Shown here piece by piece: positions 1 to 7,396 of a stretch of 23,004 nt of DNA. Within the stretch, counting starts at the first letter, position 1. Every line of letters begins with the position of its first letter. The stretch is taken from assembly GCA_964637565.1 (NCBI GenBank), contig CAZWTY010000072.1:1-23004 (forward strand). The letters are read 5' to 3'. The position numbers were made by a program, and so were the translations under genes. The stretch is from DYJE01 sp964637565. GTDB lineage: Bacteria; Desulfobacterota; Desulfobacteria; Desulfobacterales; Desulfolunaceae. Below the pieces are notes generated by a model. The model was given only the letters and a program-made list of their open reading frames with translations, made no database searches and was not told the origin of the DNA.

Positions 1-63
1 CACAATATCCAAGATACGTATATCTGGGGATTAACTTTACAAAGTCAAACTAATCCGGCATAT

Positions 64-1716
64 CTATTTGGACGCCGCGAGAATCTCCTGGGCGATGTTG
101 AACGTGTTGTCCCCTGTCTTTTCCAGGTTGTTCAGGATGTCCACAAAAAGAATCCCGCAGTCCACCGTGCACTCCCCGTGATTGAGACGGGTAATATGGT
201 TGTTCTTGAACTGACGCCTGAGCTGGTCGATGAGGTTTTCATCCTGGGTATCAAAGGTTTTCGTAAAATTCTCGCGGTTGAAGGCGGTGAGAACGTTTTC
301 CGCAAAACGCACGGTCACGGTGAAGATCTCATCCATTTCCGCCATGGCCTTCTCGGAAAACTCCATTTTCTCCTCGATCATCCGCTCGGTGAAACGACCG
401 ATGTTCTCCGCGTAATCCCCAAGCTTTTCGATATCGTGGAGAACCTGTAGAAGCCGGTTGATGGTCCTTGACGTTTCTTCGGTGATGTCTTTTTCAAAGA
501 GCTTCACCAGGAAATCGGAGATCTCCTTCTGGAGGATGTCCACGTTCTTTTCAAGCTCGTAGATCTTGTTCACCTTGTCGAGGGATCGTTCGAAAAACGC
601 TTCTTTCGCCAGTTTCAGCATGGCAAGGGCATCGTCGCTCATGCGCTGCACCTCTTTCCTGGCCTGAACCACCGCCAGGGTCGGAGTTTCCACCAGCATG
701 TCCTTCAGGTAGATCAACCTGAAAGAAGACGGGGAATCATCGCCCTTGATGATCTTTTCACAGAGCTTGGCCAGAAGGGGGAGAAGGGGCAGAAAGATCA
801 GGGTGTTGATCACGTTGAACATGGTGTGAAGGTTGGCGATATGCCGGGCCAGGTTGGGCCTGGTGCCGTCGGCGGCCACGATGTTTGCCGCTCCGGGGGT
901 CAGATAGTCCACCAGTTGCATAAGCCAGGGCAGCAGAAAAATCATGTACATCACGCCGAAAGTGTTGAACAGCAGATGACCCAAAGCCGCCCTCCGGGCC
1001 GCCTTGTTGGCGCCGATGGCCGCCAGGTTGGCCGTGATGGTTGTGCCGATGTTTTCACCCAGGACCAGGGCGCAGGCCGCCCTGTAGTCGATGATCCCGA
1101 TGGTGGCAAGAGCGATGGTGATGCCCAGGGTGGCCGAGCTGCTCTGGACGATCATGGTGAGCACCGTTCCGGCGAACACGGCCAGAAAGGGATTGGACGA
1201 AAACAGCACAAAGGCGTGCTTGAACGTTTCGTTGTGATTCAGGGGGGCAAAACCCTTGGTCATGGTTTCCATGCCCAGGAAAAGAAACCCGAAGCCCAGA
1301 AGAATCTCTCCGTAGTTGTGGGCGTTTTTCCCTTTGATGAAAAGGCGCATCACAACGCCGATACCAATGGCCGGCAGGGCCAGGTGACTGACTTTGAACG
1401 CGATGATCTGGGCCGTGATGGTCGTTCCGATGTTGGCGCCCAACACCACCGAAAGGGCCTGCATCAGGTTCATAAGGCCGGCGTTCACGAATCCCACCAC
1501 CATCACTGTGGTGGCCGAACTGCTCTGGATGATGGCTGTGACCAGGAGCCCGACAAACATGCCGATGACCCGGTTGGAGGTGAGTTTCTCCAGAATCATT
1601 TTCAGGCTGTTGCCCGCGGATTTCTGGAGCCCGTCGGACATCAGCTTCATCCCGTAAATAAACATCCCCAGCCCACCCACCAGGGCGTAAATCAACTTCA
1701 TCCAATCAATATCCAC
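64..1716 (-). CDS. Na/Pi cotransporter family protein with C-terminal PhoU-like domain
   Basis: Membrane protein of 550 aa, expected to import phosphate (or a similar anion) with sodium. The two inverted Na/Pi repeats are visible: QSSSAT at about residues 64-69 and again at 191-196, each followed by a GxNIGTT motif (93-99 and about 219-225), with hydrophobic helices throughout the first 310 residues. Residues from about 350 to the end are soluble and helical and resemble a PhoU domain, as in many bacterial NptA-like proteins. The start is GTG at 1716, preceded by AAGGA at a good distance; an ATG lies 5 codons further in. It is transcribed alone, away from its right-hand neighbour, from a good sigma70-like promoter. 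No clear Pho box was seen. The family assignment is firm; the exact substrate is inferred. Confidence 0.93.
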   Translation of the reverse strand: MDIDWMKLIYALVGGLGMFIYGMKLMSDGLQKSAGNSLKMILEKLTSNRVIGMFVGLLVTAIIQSSSATTVMVVGFVNAGLMNLMQALSVVLGANIGTTITAQIIAFKVSHLALPAIGIGVVMRLFIKGKNAHNYGEILLGFGFLFLGMETMTKGFAPLNHNETFKHAFVLFSSNPFLAVFAGTVLTMIVQSSSATLGITIALATIGIIDYRAACALVLGENIGTTITANLAAIGANKAARRAALGHLLFNTFGVMYMIFLLPWLMQLVDYLTPGAANIVAADGTRPNLARHIANLHTMFNVINTLIFLPLLPLLAKLCEKIIKGDDSPSSFRLIYLKDMLVETPTLAVVQARKEVQRMSDDALAMLKLAKEAFFERSLDKVNKIYELEKNVDILQKEISDFLVKLFEKDITEETSRTINRLLQVLHDIEKLGDYAENIGRFTERMIEEKMEFSEKAMAEMDEIFTVTVRFAENVLTAFNRENFTKTFDTQDENLIDQLRRQFKNNHITRLNHGECTVDCGILFVDILNNLEKTGDNTFNIAQEILAASK

Positions 1717-1780
1717 AGAACTATTCCTTATTTATGAATCGGTCATTGTCATCGGTTCCAAATCGACAAAAAACACTGGT

Positions 1781-1809
1781 TTTATAATTCCTGCTAAATG
1801 GGATGTCAA
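1781..1809 (-). promoter_or_regulatory. sigma70-like promoter of the Na/Pi cotransporter
   Basis: On the minus strand TTGACA (1804-1809) is followed after exactly 17 bases by TATAAA (1781-1786), about 65 bases upstream of the GTG start at 1716. The -35 is a perfect consensus. This is a pattern match only. Confidence 0.6.
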
Positions 1810-1854
1810 TATCTTGTATTTTTTGGTCCAGGTCCATCACATATAACATTGGCT

Positions 1855-1937
1855 ATCGCCATCGGTATCGGTATCGGGATCTCTATCGAAACGTCCTGAA
1901 TATCGAACCCGATAGCGATACCGATACCGATAGCGAT
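1855..1937. repeat. imperfect inverted repeat made of GATACC/GGTATC hexamers
   Basis: The left arm (1855-1881) and the right arm (1911-1937) are 27 bases each. They match in inverted orientation at about 24 of 27 positions, separated by 29 bases. Each arm is itself a run of the hexamer CGATAC with variants (CGATAG, CGGGAT). It fills most of the 322-base gap between the Na/Pi gene and the nucleotidyltransferase gene. No open reading frame there looks real, and there is no T-run that would make it a normal terminator. It may be a dispersed intergenic repeat. Confidence 0.7.
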
Positions 1938-2038
1938 GAAGCGAGGGGTATCTTGCGAATTCAAGGCGCCCGCCATGCAAGCCGACCGTTAAATCCATGC
2001 CAGTTGACAGCCCGGATTCCATCCGGTAATTTCAGCTT

Positions 2039-3124
2039 ATGACATCCCGACTTTCTCCCCCAGAGCATGGAACCTCCATCCAGGATCTCGTTTTACAGAT
2101 CCAAAGCGCCGGAACGCCGGAGCGTGTCATCGAGGCAGGCCTGAACGTCCCTATGGCCTTAGCCGGCCTGATCCATCAGGGAGAACCGCCCCTTGCCGTG
2201 ATCCAGGGCACGTCACGGATCAGTGACAGCATCATTTTACGTTTCATTGACCTTGCGGTCCTTGAACTGGGGCCTCCTCCGTTGCCGTTTTCTTTCATGG
2301 TGTTCGGAAGCGCGGGCCGGGAAGAACAGACCCTGAAAACAGACCAGGACAACGCCATCGTATACGACGATCCAGCGGAGAAGGATGCGGTTTCCACCCG
2401 GAACTATTTCCTCGGTTTCGGGAAAAAAGTCTGCACCTGGCTGAACAGTTCGGGGTACACGTTCTGCAAGGGTGAAAACATGGCCATGAATCCCCGGTAC
2501 TGCCAGCCCCTTTCGGTCTGGAAAACCTATTTCAGCCAGTGGGTGTCCGGCGGAGACATGGTCGATCTGTTGAAATTCCGGATTTTTTTCGATTTCAGAA
2601 AAGTTTATGGAGAAAACCATCACGAGGAGGATCTGAGAAACCATCTCGAAGCGTCTGTTTCGGAAAACCACCGTTTCTTCCAGATCCTGGCCAGGAACCT
2701 GCTCGAGTACTCGCCTCCGCTGAACTTTTTCGGGAAATTCATCGTGGAAACGGAAGGGCCGAAGCGGGGTGGGCTGAACATCAAAAACGCCACGATCCCC
2801 ATCGTGGACTTTGCCCGGATCTACGCCATGAGGCACAGACTCCGCAGCGTTTCCACGGTAGAAAGACTGGATGCCCTTGTGGGCTTGAACATCCTGGACG
2901 CACAAAGCCAGGGTCTCGTGATAGAAACCTTCTCTGATCTAATCGGCCTCCGCCTGAAAAGCCAGGCCAGAGCCGTGGGCTCGGCCTGGGCCTCTCCATC
3001 CAACCATATCTATCCCGGGTCCCTGGATAGAGGTGAGCGAAAACACCTGAAAGAGCTTTTGTCCAGAATCAGAATTTTCCAGTCACGGCTCAGCTACGAC
3101 TTCACAGGCCAGGCGAGTTTCTGA
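2039..3124 (+). CDS. DUF294/GlnD-like putative nucleotidyltransferase, short form
   Basis: The protein has 361 aa. Residues 90-105 hold the DUF294 nucleotidyltransferase signature (GSAGREEQT then TDQDN), where the G-S and D-x-D residues bind nucleotide and metal. Residues from about 150 on match the helical putative substrate-binding domain that follows it in this family. Family members usually carry an N-terminal cyclic-nucleotide and/or paired CBS module; here only about 80 helical residues precede the catalytic motif. A stop codon lies four codons before the ATG, so no longer form can be read in this frame. No good Shine-Dalgarno sequence precedes the ATG at 2039. The target protein or metabolite is unknown. 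It converges with the pilT operon. Confidence 0.85.
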   Translation: MTSRLSPPEHGTSIQDLVLQIQSAGTPERVIEAGLNVPMALAGLIHQGEPPLAVIQGTSRISDSIILRFIDLAVLELGPPPLPFSFMVFGSAGREEQTLKTDQDNAIVYDDPAEKDAVSTRNYFLGFGKKVCTWLNSSGYTFCKGENMAMNPRYCQPLSVWKTYFSQWVSGGDMVDLLKFRIFFDFRKVYGENHHEEDLRNHLEASVSENHRFFQILARNLLEYSPPLNFFGKFIVETEGPKRGGLNIKNATIPIVDFARIYAMRHRLRSVSTVERLDALVGLNILDAQSQGLVIETFSDLIGLRLKSQARAVGSAWASPSNHIYPGSLDRGERKHLKELLSRIRIFQSRLSYDFTGQASF

Positions 3125-3154
3125 ACCCAGACTCCTGTTTTCGGTTAAAAGGCA

Positions 3155-4204
3155 TCACCTTCGGGCAAAAAGGTTCTTGTCTATCGCCTTTTCGTAAGCC
3201 GATTCCGTGGTGATGATTTTTTTGGACACCAGCTCCATCAGATGCTGGTCCATGGTCTGCATGCCCTGGCTTGTTCCCGTCTGGATCAGGGAGTTGATCT
3301 GGGCGATTTTCGAACTTCGGATCAGGCTGGCCAGGGCCGGGGAGCCGATCAGGATCTCGTTGGCCGCGCAGCGCTTCCCGTCCACGGTCCGCAAAAGCTG
3401 CTGGGCGATGACGGCGCGTAAGGATTCGGAAAGCATGGTCCTGGTCTGTTCCTGCTGTTCCGAGGGAAAGGCGTTGATGATCCGGTCGATGGTCTTGGCC
3501 GCCGAATTGGTGTGAAGGGTCCCGAACACCAGGATGCCCAGCTCGGCGCAGGTAAGGGCCAGGGCTATGGTTTCAAGGTCCCGCATCTCGCCCACCAGGA
3601 TGATGTCCGGGTCCTCGCGGCTGGCCACCCGGAGGGCGTCGCCGAAGCTCAGGGCGTGAGCTCCGATCTCCCTTTGGGTAAACAGGCAGCGCCTGTTGGT
3701 GTGGACAAATTCCAGGGGGTCCTCGATGGTGATGATATGGGCTTCCCGGGTGGAGTTGACATAGTCGATCATGGCGGCCAAAGTGGTGGATTTTCCGCTG
3801 CCCGTGGGACCGGTGACCAGAACCAGGCCTTTCTTGAAATCGGCGATGCGTTTCAGGGTTTCGGAAAGTCCCAGGTCTTCCAGGGTGAGGATGGTGCTGG
3901 GGATGATGCGGAACACGGCGCCGATGCCCCGCCTCTGGTAAAGGAAATTGCACCTAAACCTGGCCACGCCGGCCAGTTCGTAAGCCATGTCAAGGTCACG
4001 ATTCTGTTCCAGGTACTCCTGTTTGTCAGGGCTGAGCATTTCAAAGAGAATGTCCCTGTTGGATTCCGCCGTCAAAACCGGGTGATCGGTTTTCACCAGC
4101 TGGCCTCCCAGCCTCAGAAGGGGCGGGAATCCCACCACCATATGGAGATCGCTGGCCCCTCTGTCTTTCACTTCCTGAAAATAGGTGTCGATGGTGATCG
4201 CCAT
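3155..4204 (-). CDS. pilT: PilT/PilU-like type IV pilus retraction ATPase (paralog A)
   Basis: A 349-aa GspE/PilT-family hexameric ATPase that would depolymerise type IV pili for twitching or retraction. Visible features are the Walker A motif GPTGSGKST (132-140), an Asp box around ITIEDPLEF (158-166), a Walker B region DPDIILVGEMRD (198-209) and a C-terminal IQTG..GMQTMDQ segment typical of PilT. In the His box the second histidine (H231, in GTLHT) is present, but the first is Ile (I224, in ELGILV). The start is ATG 4204 with AAGGAA upstream. It lies 11 bases after the paralogous ATPase, so the two are almost certainly co-transcribed. Whether it is the functional PilT or the PilU partner cannot be settled from sequence alone. 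Confidence 0.9.
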   Translation of the reverse strand: MAITIDTYFQEVKDRGASDLHMVVGFPPLLRLGGQLVKTDHPVLTAESNRDILFEMLSPDKQEYLEQNRDLDMAYELAGVARFRCNFLYQRRGIGAVFRIIPSTILTLEDLGLSETLKRIADFKKGLVLVTGPTGSGKSTTLAAMIDYVNSTREAHIITIEDPLEFVHTNRRCLFTQREIGAHALSFGDALRVASREDPDIILVGEMRDLETIALALTCAELGILVFGTLHTNSAAKTIDRIINAFPSEQQEQTRTMLSESLRAVIAQQLLRTVDGKRCAANEILIGSPALASLIRSSKIAQINSLIQTGTSQGMQTMDQHLMELVSKKIITTESAYEKAIDKNLFARR

Positions 4205-4215
4205 GTCGTCGTTCC

Positions 4216-5331
4216 TTATCTTGCCATGTCCCGCGGGTTTTTGGCCGGGGCAGGCGTGCTGTTCTGGGGAGGTTTGTACCCGATGCCCGCCTTGACCGCC
4301 GATTCGTTCTCGGCGTTGGCAATGGCCGTTTCCTCGCTGATCTCACCGGCTTTGAACAGTTCGATGATGGATTCGTCCATGATCCGCATGCCCAGGTTTT
4401 TTCCGGTCTGCATGAGGTTGGGAATCTGGAACACCTTGGAATCCCGGATCATGCTGGCCACAGGCACCGTGCCGATGAGAATTTCCGTGGCCAGGACCAT
4501 CTTGTCCCCGCTGGCTCCGGGAAGAAGTTTCTGGGTGATCACCGCTTTCAGGATCTCGCTCAGGGCGGCCCGGACCTGGGACTGTTCTCCGGCCGGATAG
4601 GAATCGATGATCCGGTCCACGGTTTTCGGCGCGTTGGTGGTGGACAAGGTCCCCAGGACCAGGTGACCGGTCTCGGCGGCGGAAATGGCAAGAGAGATGG
4701 TTTCCAGATCCCTCAGTTCGCCGATCATGATCACGTCGGGGTCTTCTCTCAGGGCTGCTTTCAGGGAATTCTTGTAGGAAAGGGTGTCGTAGTGGAGCTG
4801 ACGCTGGTTCACCACGCCTTTTTTGAAAGGATGGATGAACTCCACCGGGTCTTCGACGGTCAGCACATGGTGGGCGCGGTTTTCGTTGATGTAGTCCACC
4901 ATGGCCGCCAGGGTGGTGGTCTTGCCCTGCCCCGTGGCTCCGGTGACAAGGATCAGGCCCTGGTGGTTGTCCAGAACCTTTCTCACCACCTCGGGCAGTC
5001 CCAGGCTCTGGAGTGTTGGAATTTCCGGCGGGATAATCCGAAACGTGGCGCTCATACCCCGCTGGTGCATCATGGCGCTTCCCCGGAACCGGCCCAGTCC
5101 TTCGATTTCATAGGAAAAATCAAGCTGGAGGTTCTTTTCCAGGCTCTTTTTCTGATCCTCGTCCAGAAGCTCGTAGACAAGCTTCCGGCACATGGCCGGT
5201 GACAGGGGAGGGCTTTTCGATTTCATCAGTTTGCCGAACCGCCGCATGATGAACGGTTCAAAGGGAACCACATGCACATCGGAGGCCTTCATCCCCACTC
5301 CGACCTTGAACACCTTGTCCAGATCCGCCAT
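4216..5331 (-). CDS. PilT/PilU-like ATPase (paralog B, altered His box)
   Basis: A 371-aa second member of the PilT family, directly upstream of paralog A. Walker A is GATGQGKT (131-138), the Asp box is TVEDPVEF (158-165) and Walker B is DPDVIMIGELRD (198-209). In the His box the first histidine is kept (H223, ETGHLV), while the second, normally in GTLHT, is serine (S230, GTLST). This is the mirror image of paralog A. The last 25 or so residues are a low-complexity Pro/Ala/Lys-rich tail, as seen in some PilU-like proteins. The start is ATG 5331 with CAGGAGA upstream. It is likely an accessory retraction ATPase working with paralog A. Confidence 0.88.
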   Translation of the reverse strand: MADLDKVFKVGVGMKASDVHVVPFEPFIMRRFGKLMKSKSPPLSPAMCRKLVYELLDEDQKKSLEKNLQLDFSYEIEGLGRFRGSAMMHQRGMSATFRIIPPEIPTLQSLGLPEVVRKVLDNHQGLILVTGATGQGKTTTLAAMVDYINENRAHHVLTVEDPVEFIHPFKKGVVNQRQLHYDTLSYKNSLKAALREDPDVIMIGELRDLETISLAISAAETGHLVLGTLSTTNAPKTVDRIIDSYPAGEQSQVRAALSEILKAVITQKLLPGASGDKMVLATEILIGTVPVASMIRDSKVFQIPNLMQTGKNLGMRIMDESIIELFKAGEISEETAIANAENESAVKAGIGYKPPQNSTPAPAKNPRDMAR

Positions 5332-5418
5332 GTCCTGTCTCCTGAAAAATTCTGTGATAACAGGCCAAAACCTTACCCGGCCTGGATTTCAGGGCACGGT
5401 CAAGGGCGGCCATCAATC

Positions 5419-5865
5419 TTATTCCGGTATTTTCCATACCGTGTGCTGCCGTGAAACATAAAGCAGTTCACAAAGATAACCGGCGGCATCCACGTTGTGA
5501 ACTTCATAGTACAGGCCTCGTTCATTCTGGATGAAGTCGGACAGCCGGTCGTAGCCTGTCATGTTCACGTTGCCTTTCACCACTTCCCCGTTGACAAGGC
5601 GAAACATCAAGGTCTGCCAGCTTCCGATTTTTTCCGTGTCGGCTTTCTCACCGGAATTGACCCACAAGGTCTGGCTTTTGGAAATCATCAGGGTTCCCAC
5701 CCCTTTGATGCCGTCAATCTGGCAGTCGTACATCACGATATCCGGTTCGGGGCCCTGGAGATATTCGGAGATGCTCCGCCCGAGGACGTTGATGTAGCCG
5801 GAAATCCGGCTGTTGCCAGCCGTGAGGAGAACGATTTCATGATCCTGTTTCGGGTATTCGCTCAT
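5419..5865 (-). CDS. Conserved-looking 148-aa protein with internal tandem duplication, first gene of pilT operon
   Basis: I do not confidently recognise this family. The ATG at 5865 is preceded by AGGAG at ideal spacing; a longer frame to 5979 exists but has no such signal. The protein contains two similar units: residues about 19-70 (ISGYINV, then SISEYLQ, then QTLWV) and about 93-146 (VKGNVNM, then RLSDFIQ, then HTVWK). Equivalent motifs are offset by 75-76 residues, suggesting two copies of a small beta-rich domain. There is no signal peptide or membrane segment. It lies 87 bases upstream of the PilT paralogs on the same strand, so a role with pilus retraction or its regulation is plausible but unproven. 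Confidence 0.75.
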   Translation of the reverse strand: MSEYPKQDHEIVLLTAGNSRISGYINVLGRSISEYLQGPEPDIVMYDCQIDGIKGVGTLMISKSQTLWVNSGEKADTEKIGSWQTLMFRLVNGEVVKGNVNMTGYDRLSDFIQNERGLYYEVHNVDAAGYLCELLYVSRQHTVWKIPE

Positions 5866-5969
5866 ACAGTCTCCTTGATCATCACAGTAATGGTCACACA
5901 GGACAGTTTGTACGTGTTCTTCTTGAATATATGGTCTGTTGACAGGGCTTATAAAGAGACGATCACAGC

Positions 5970-5990
5970 AATGGGTCACTATAACCCATT
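5970..5990. repeat. 7-7-7 palindrome in intergenic region
   Basis: AATGGGT (5970-5976) and ACCCATT (5984-5990) are perfect inverted arms around a 7-base AT-rich spacer. It lies about 105 bases upstream of the 148-aa gene and 46 bases downstream of the Nudix gene. It could be an operator or a weak hairpin; no T-run follows on either strand. Confidence 0.45.
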
Positions 5991-6036
5991 CGATTAAGGC
6001 GTGTCAAACAGCAGCAGCAGGCTCTCGGCAATTATT

Positions 6037-6444
6037 TCAGGCTGGCTTCTTCGGGAGGCGGGAGGCGAAAAAATCGTTGGTGACACGGTTGAAACCAAAG
6101 GCCAGTTCCATGCCTTCGATTTCCGATTCGGTGAACCATCCGAGGGCCTGACCTTCGGTCAGTTTCAGATCTCCGGTGTCCCTTGAAAATGAGGCAGAAA
6201 ACACGTGGTCGGTTCTGTCGTCGAATTCATAGATCCTGAACAGAACTGGATTTTCTATGTCCACGCCGAGTTCTTCCCTCATTTCGCGGACAATGCAATC
6301 TTCCGGAGTTTCACCGGCTTCCACGTGGCCGCCCGGCAGGTCCCACATGTTGGCGTAAGGCAGACCCGGTGTGTCATCCCTCAGAAAAAGAAGAAGGCGC
6401 CTTTCTTCATTATATAAAAGAATGCTGGCGCCTTTTTTTTTCAA
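6037..6444 (-). CDS. Nudix hydrolase
   Basis: A 135-aa protein with a complete Nudix box at residues 38-61: GGHVEAGE, seven residues, then REMREELGV, fitting Gx5Ex7REUxEExGU. The Glu residues would bind the Mg ions that cleave a nucleoside-diphosphate-linked substrate. MutT-like size and the WDLPGGH lead-in suggest a nucleotide or sugar-nucleotide pyrophosphatase; the substrate is not predictable. The start used is TTG 6444, directly followed by nine A residues (Lys-Lys-Lys), with GGAG just upstream. An ATG 11 bases upstream is out of frame and stops after four codons. It is last in line after the TetR gene and separated from it by a terminator. Confidence 0.9.
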   Translation of the reverse strand: MKKKGASILLYNEERRLLLFLRDDTPGLPYANMWDLPGGHVEAGETPEDCIVREMREELGVDIENPVLFRIYEFDDRTDHVFSASFSRDTGDLKLTEGQALGWFTESEIEGMELAFGFNRVTNDFFASRLPKKPA

Positions 6445-6465
6445 ACGTTCTCCATAAGACTGTGA

Positions 6466-6495
6466 AAAGCCCGCCTGGGTGGCCAGGAGGGCTTT
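6466..6495 (-). terminator. Rho-independent terminator after the TetR gene
   Basis: Arms 6466-6478 and 6483-6495 pair over 13 bases with one mismatch, around a GTGG tetraloop. On the minus strand the hairpin ends in a TTTT run. It begins 8 bases after the TetR stop codon, so it should end that transcript before the Nudix gene. Confidence 0.7.
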
Positions 6496-6502
6496 AGGCC
6501 GG

Positions 6503-7168
6503 TCAAACCTGGTCTTTTTTCTCGTCTTCGGTGTAAATGATGATCTTCCGAAGCCTGGGGAGAAAGATGAACATCAGCGTTTCCTTGACCCAGGCCCAGT
6601 ATTCGGAAGCCGACGGATCAAGGCCCAGGAACTGGGCGTAGGTGGAACTCGCCCCCAGATAGTTGGTGGCCACCACGGTAAAGCTGTAGACGAACCTTCG
6701 CACATCCTCGGGTGGAGCGGTGTACGCGATCTTATCTTTGAAGGTTTCGAGAAAATTTTCATGGAATGCCGTGTACTTTTCAGCTCCAGGAAAATTTTCG
6801 TAGTCTTCCACATGCGCCGTGTTCTGCATGATCAGCCGGAACAGGTCCGGCGAATTGAAATGAAATTCGAACAGCCTGTCGAGAAAAACCGAAAAGCTTT
6901 TCCCGATGGACATGGTCTCCAGATCTTTGTACCAGGAATTGGCAAACACTTTGATCTCGTCAAGAAGTTCGTCCACAACCGCGTCGAACAACCCCGCCTT
7001 TTTCGGAAAGTAATAGTGGATGATCGGATGATCAAAGTTCCCCGCTTTGCCGACCATACGTACACTCGCCGAATGATAAGGGTGGTTTGAAAAAACCGTT
7101 CTTGCCGCCTGAAGTATCCTCTTTCTGGTATTTTCCCCTTTCCTGGTGTTTTTCCAGTCGTCACCCAT
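6503..7168 (-). CDS. TetR family transcriptional regulator
   Basis: A 221-aa protein with an N-terminal TetR helix-turn-helix at residues about 14-69 (TRKRILQAARTVF, then the recognition region ending HYYFPKKAGLF). The C-terminal ligand-binding part is helical and not assignable to a ligand. The ATG at 7168 is preceded by AGGGGA about 11 bases away. A promoter with TTGACA (7240-7245) lies upstream, and a terminator follows. The upstream neighbour is glycerol-3-phosphate dehydrogenase and the downstream one a Nudix hydrolase; neither is an obvious target. Confidence 0.9.
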   Translation of the reverse strand: MGDDWKNTRKGENTRKRILQAARTVFSNHPYHSASVRMVGKAGNFDHPIIHYYFPKKAGLFDAVVDELLDEIKVFANSWYKDLETMSIGKSFSVFLDRLFEFHFNSPDLFRLIMQNTAHVEDYENFPGAEKYTAFHENFLETFKDKIAYTAPPEDVRRFVYSFTVVATNYLGASSTYAQFLGLDPSASEYWAWVKETLMFIFLPRLRKIIIYTEDEKKDQV

Positions 7169-7216
7169 GGTTAATGATTTCCCCTGTTTTGAAAATTAAT
7201 ATTTTTTTACAGCCCG

Positions 7217-7245
7217 AATTTATATGGCCTGATCAGTATTGTCAA
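7217..7245 (-). promoter_or_regulatory. Putative promoter of the TetR gene
   Basis: On the minus strand TTGACA (7240-7245) is separated by 17 bases from TAAATT (7217-7222). The spacer contains the 8-base palindrome CTGATCAG (7229-7236), which could be part of an autoregulatory operator. The surrounding 228-base gap (7169-7396) is AT-rich and holds no gene. Confidence 0.45.
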
Positions 7246-7396
7246 GCATTTCAACAATTAAATAAGGATTTTATCAATAAGAAAAAAAACATTGTTCACC
7301 ATCTTATCATGATCATGGACAGGAATGTGTTCGTCGCAATTCTGACGACTGTTCAGAATATCCATCCGGATCACAGACCCCATGAGCCTCTCCGTT

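Noticed and set aside
826..1737. 303-aa plus-strand frame opposite the Na/Pi gene
   Set aside because: Antisense shadow: low-complexity His/Gly/Asp-rich translation with no domain, fully overlapping a clear membrane transporter gene.
1803..2042. Short ORFs through the hexamer repeat (both strands)
   Set aside because: They translate to Tyr-Arg or Asp-Thr dipeptide runs created by the repeat, with no ribosome site.
3125..3154. Terminator between convergent DUF294 and pilT genes
   Set aside because: The 30-base gap shows no stable inverted repeat.
3512..4600. 362-aa plus-strand frame across both PilT genes
   Set aside because: Spans the gap between two well-supported minus-strand ATPases, and its translation resembles no protein family.
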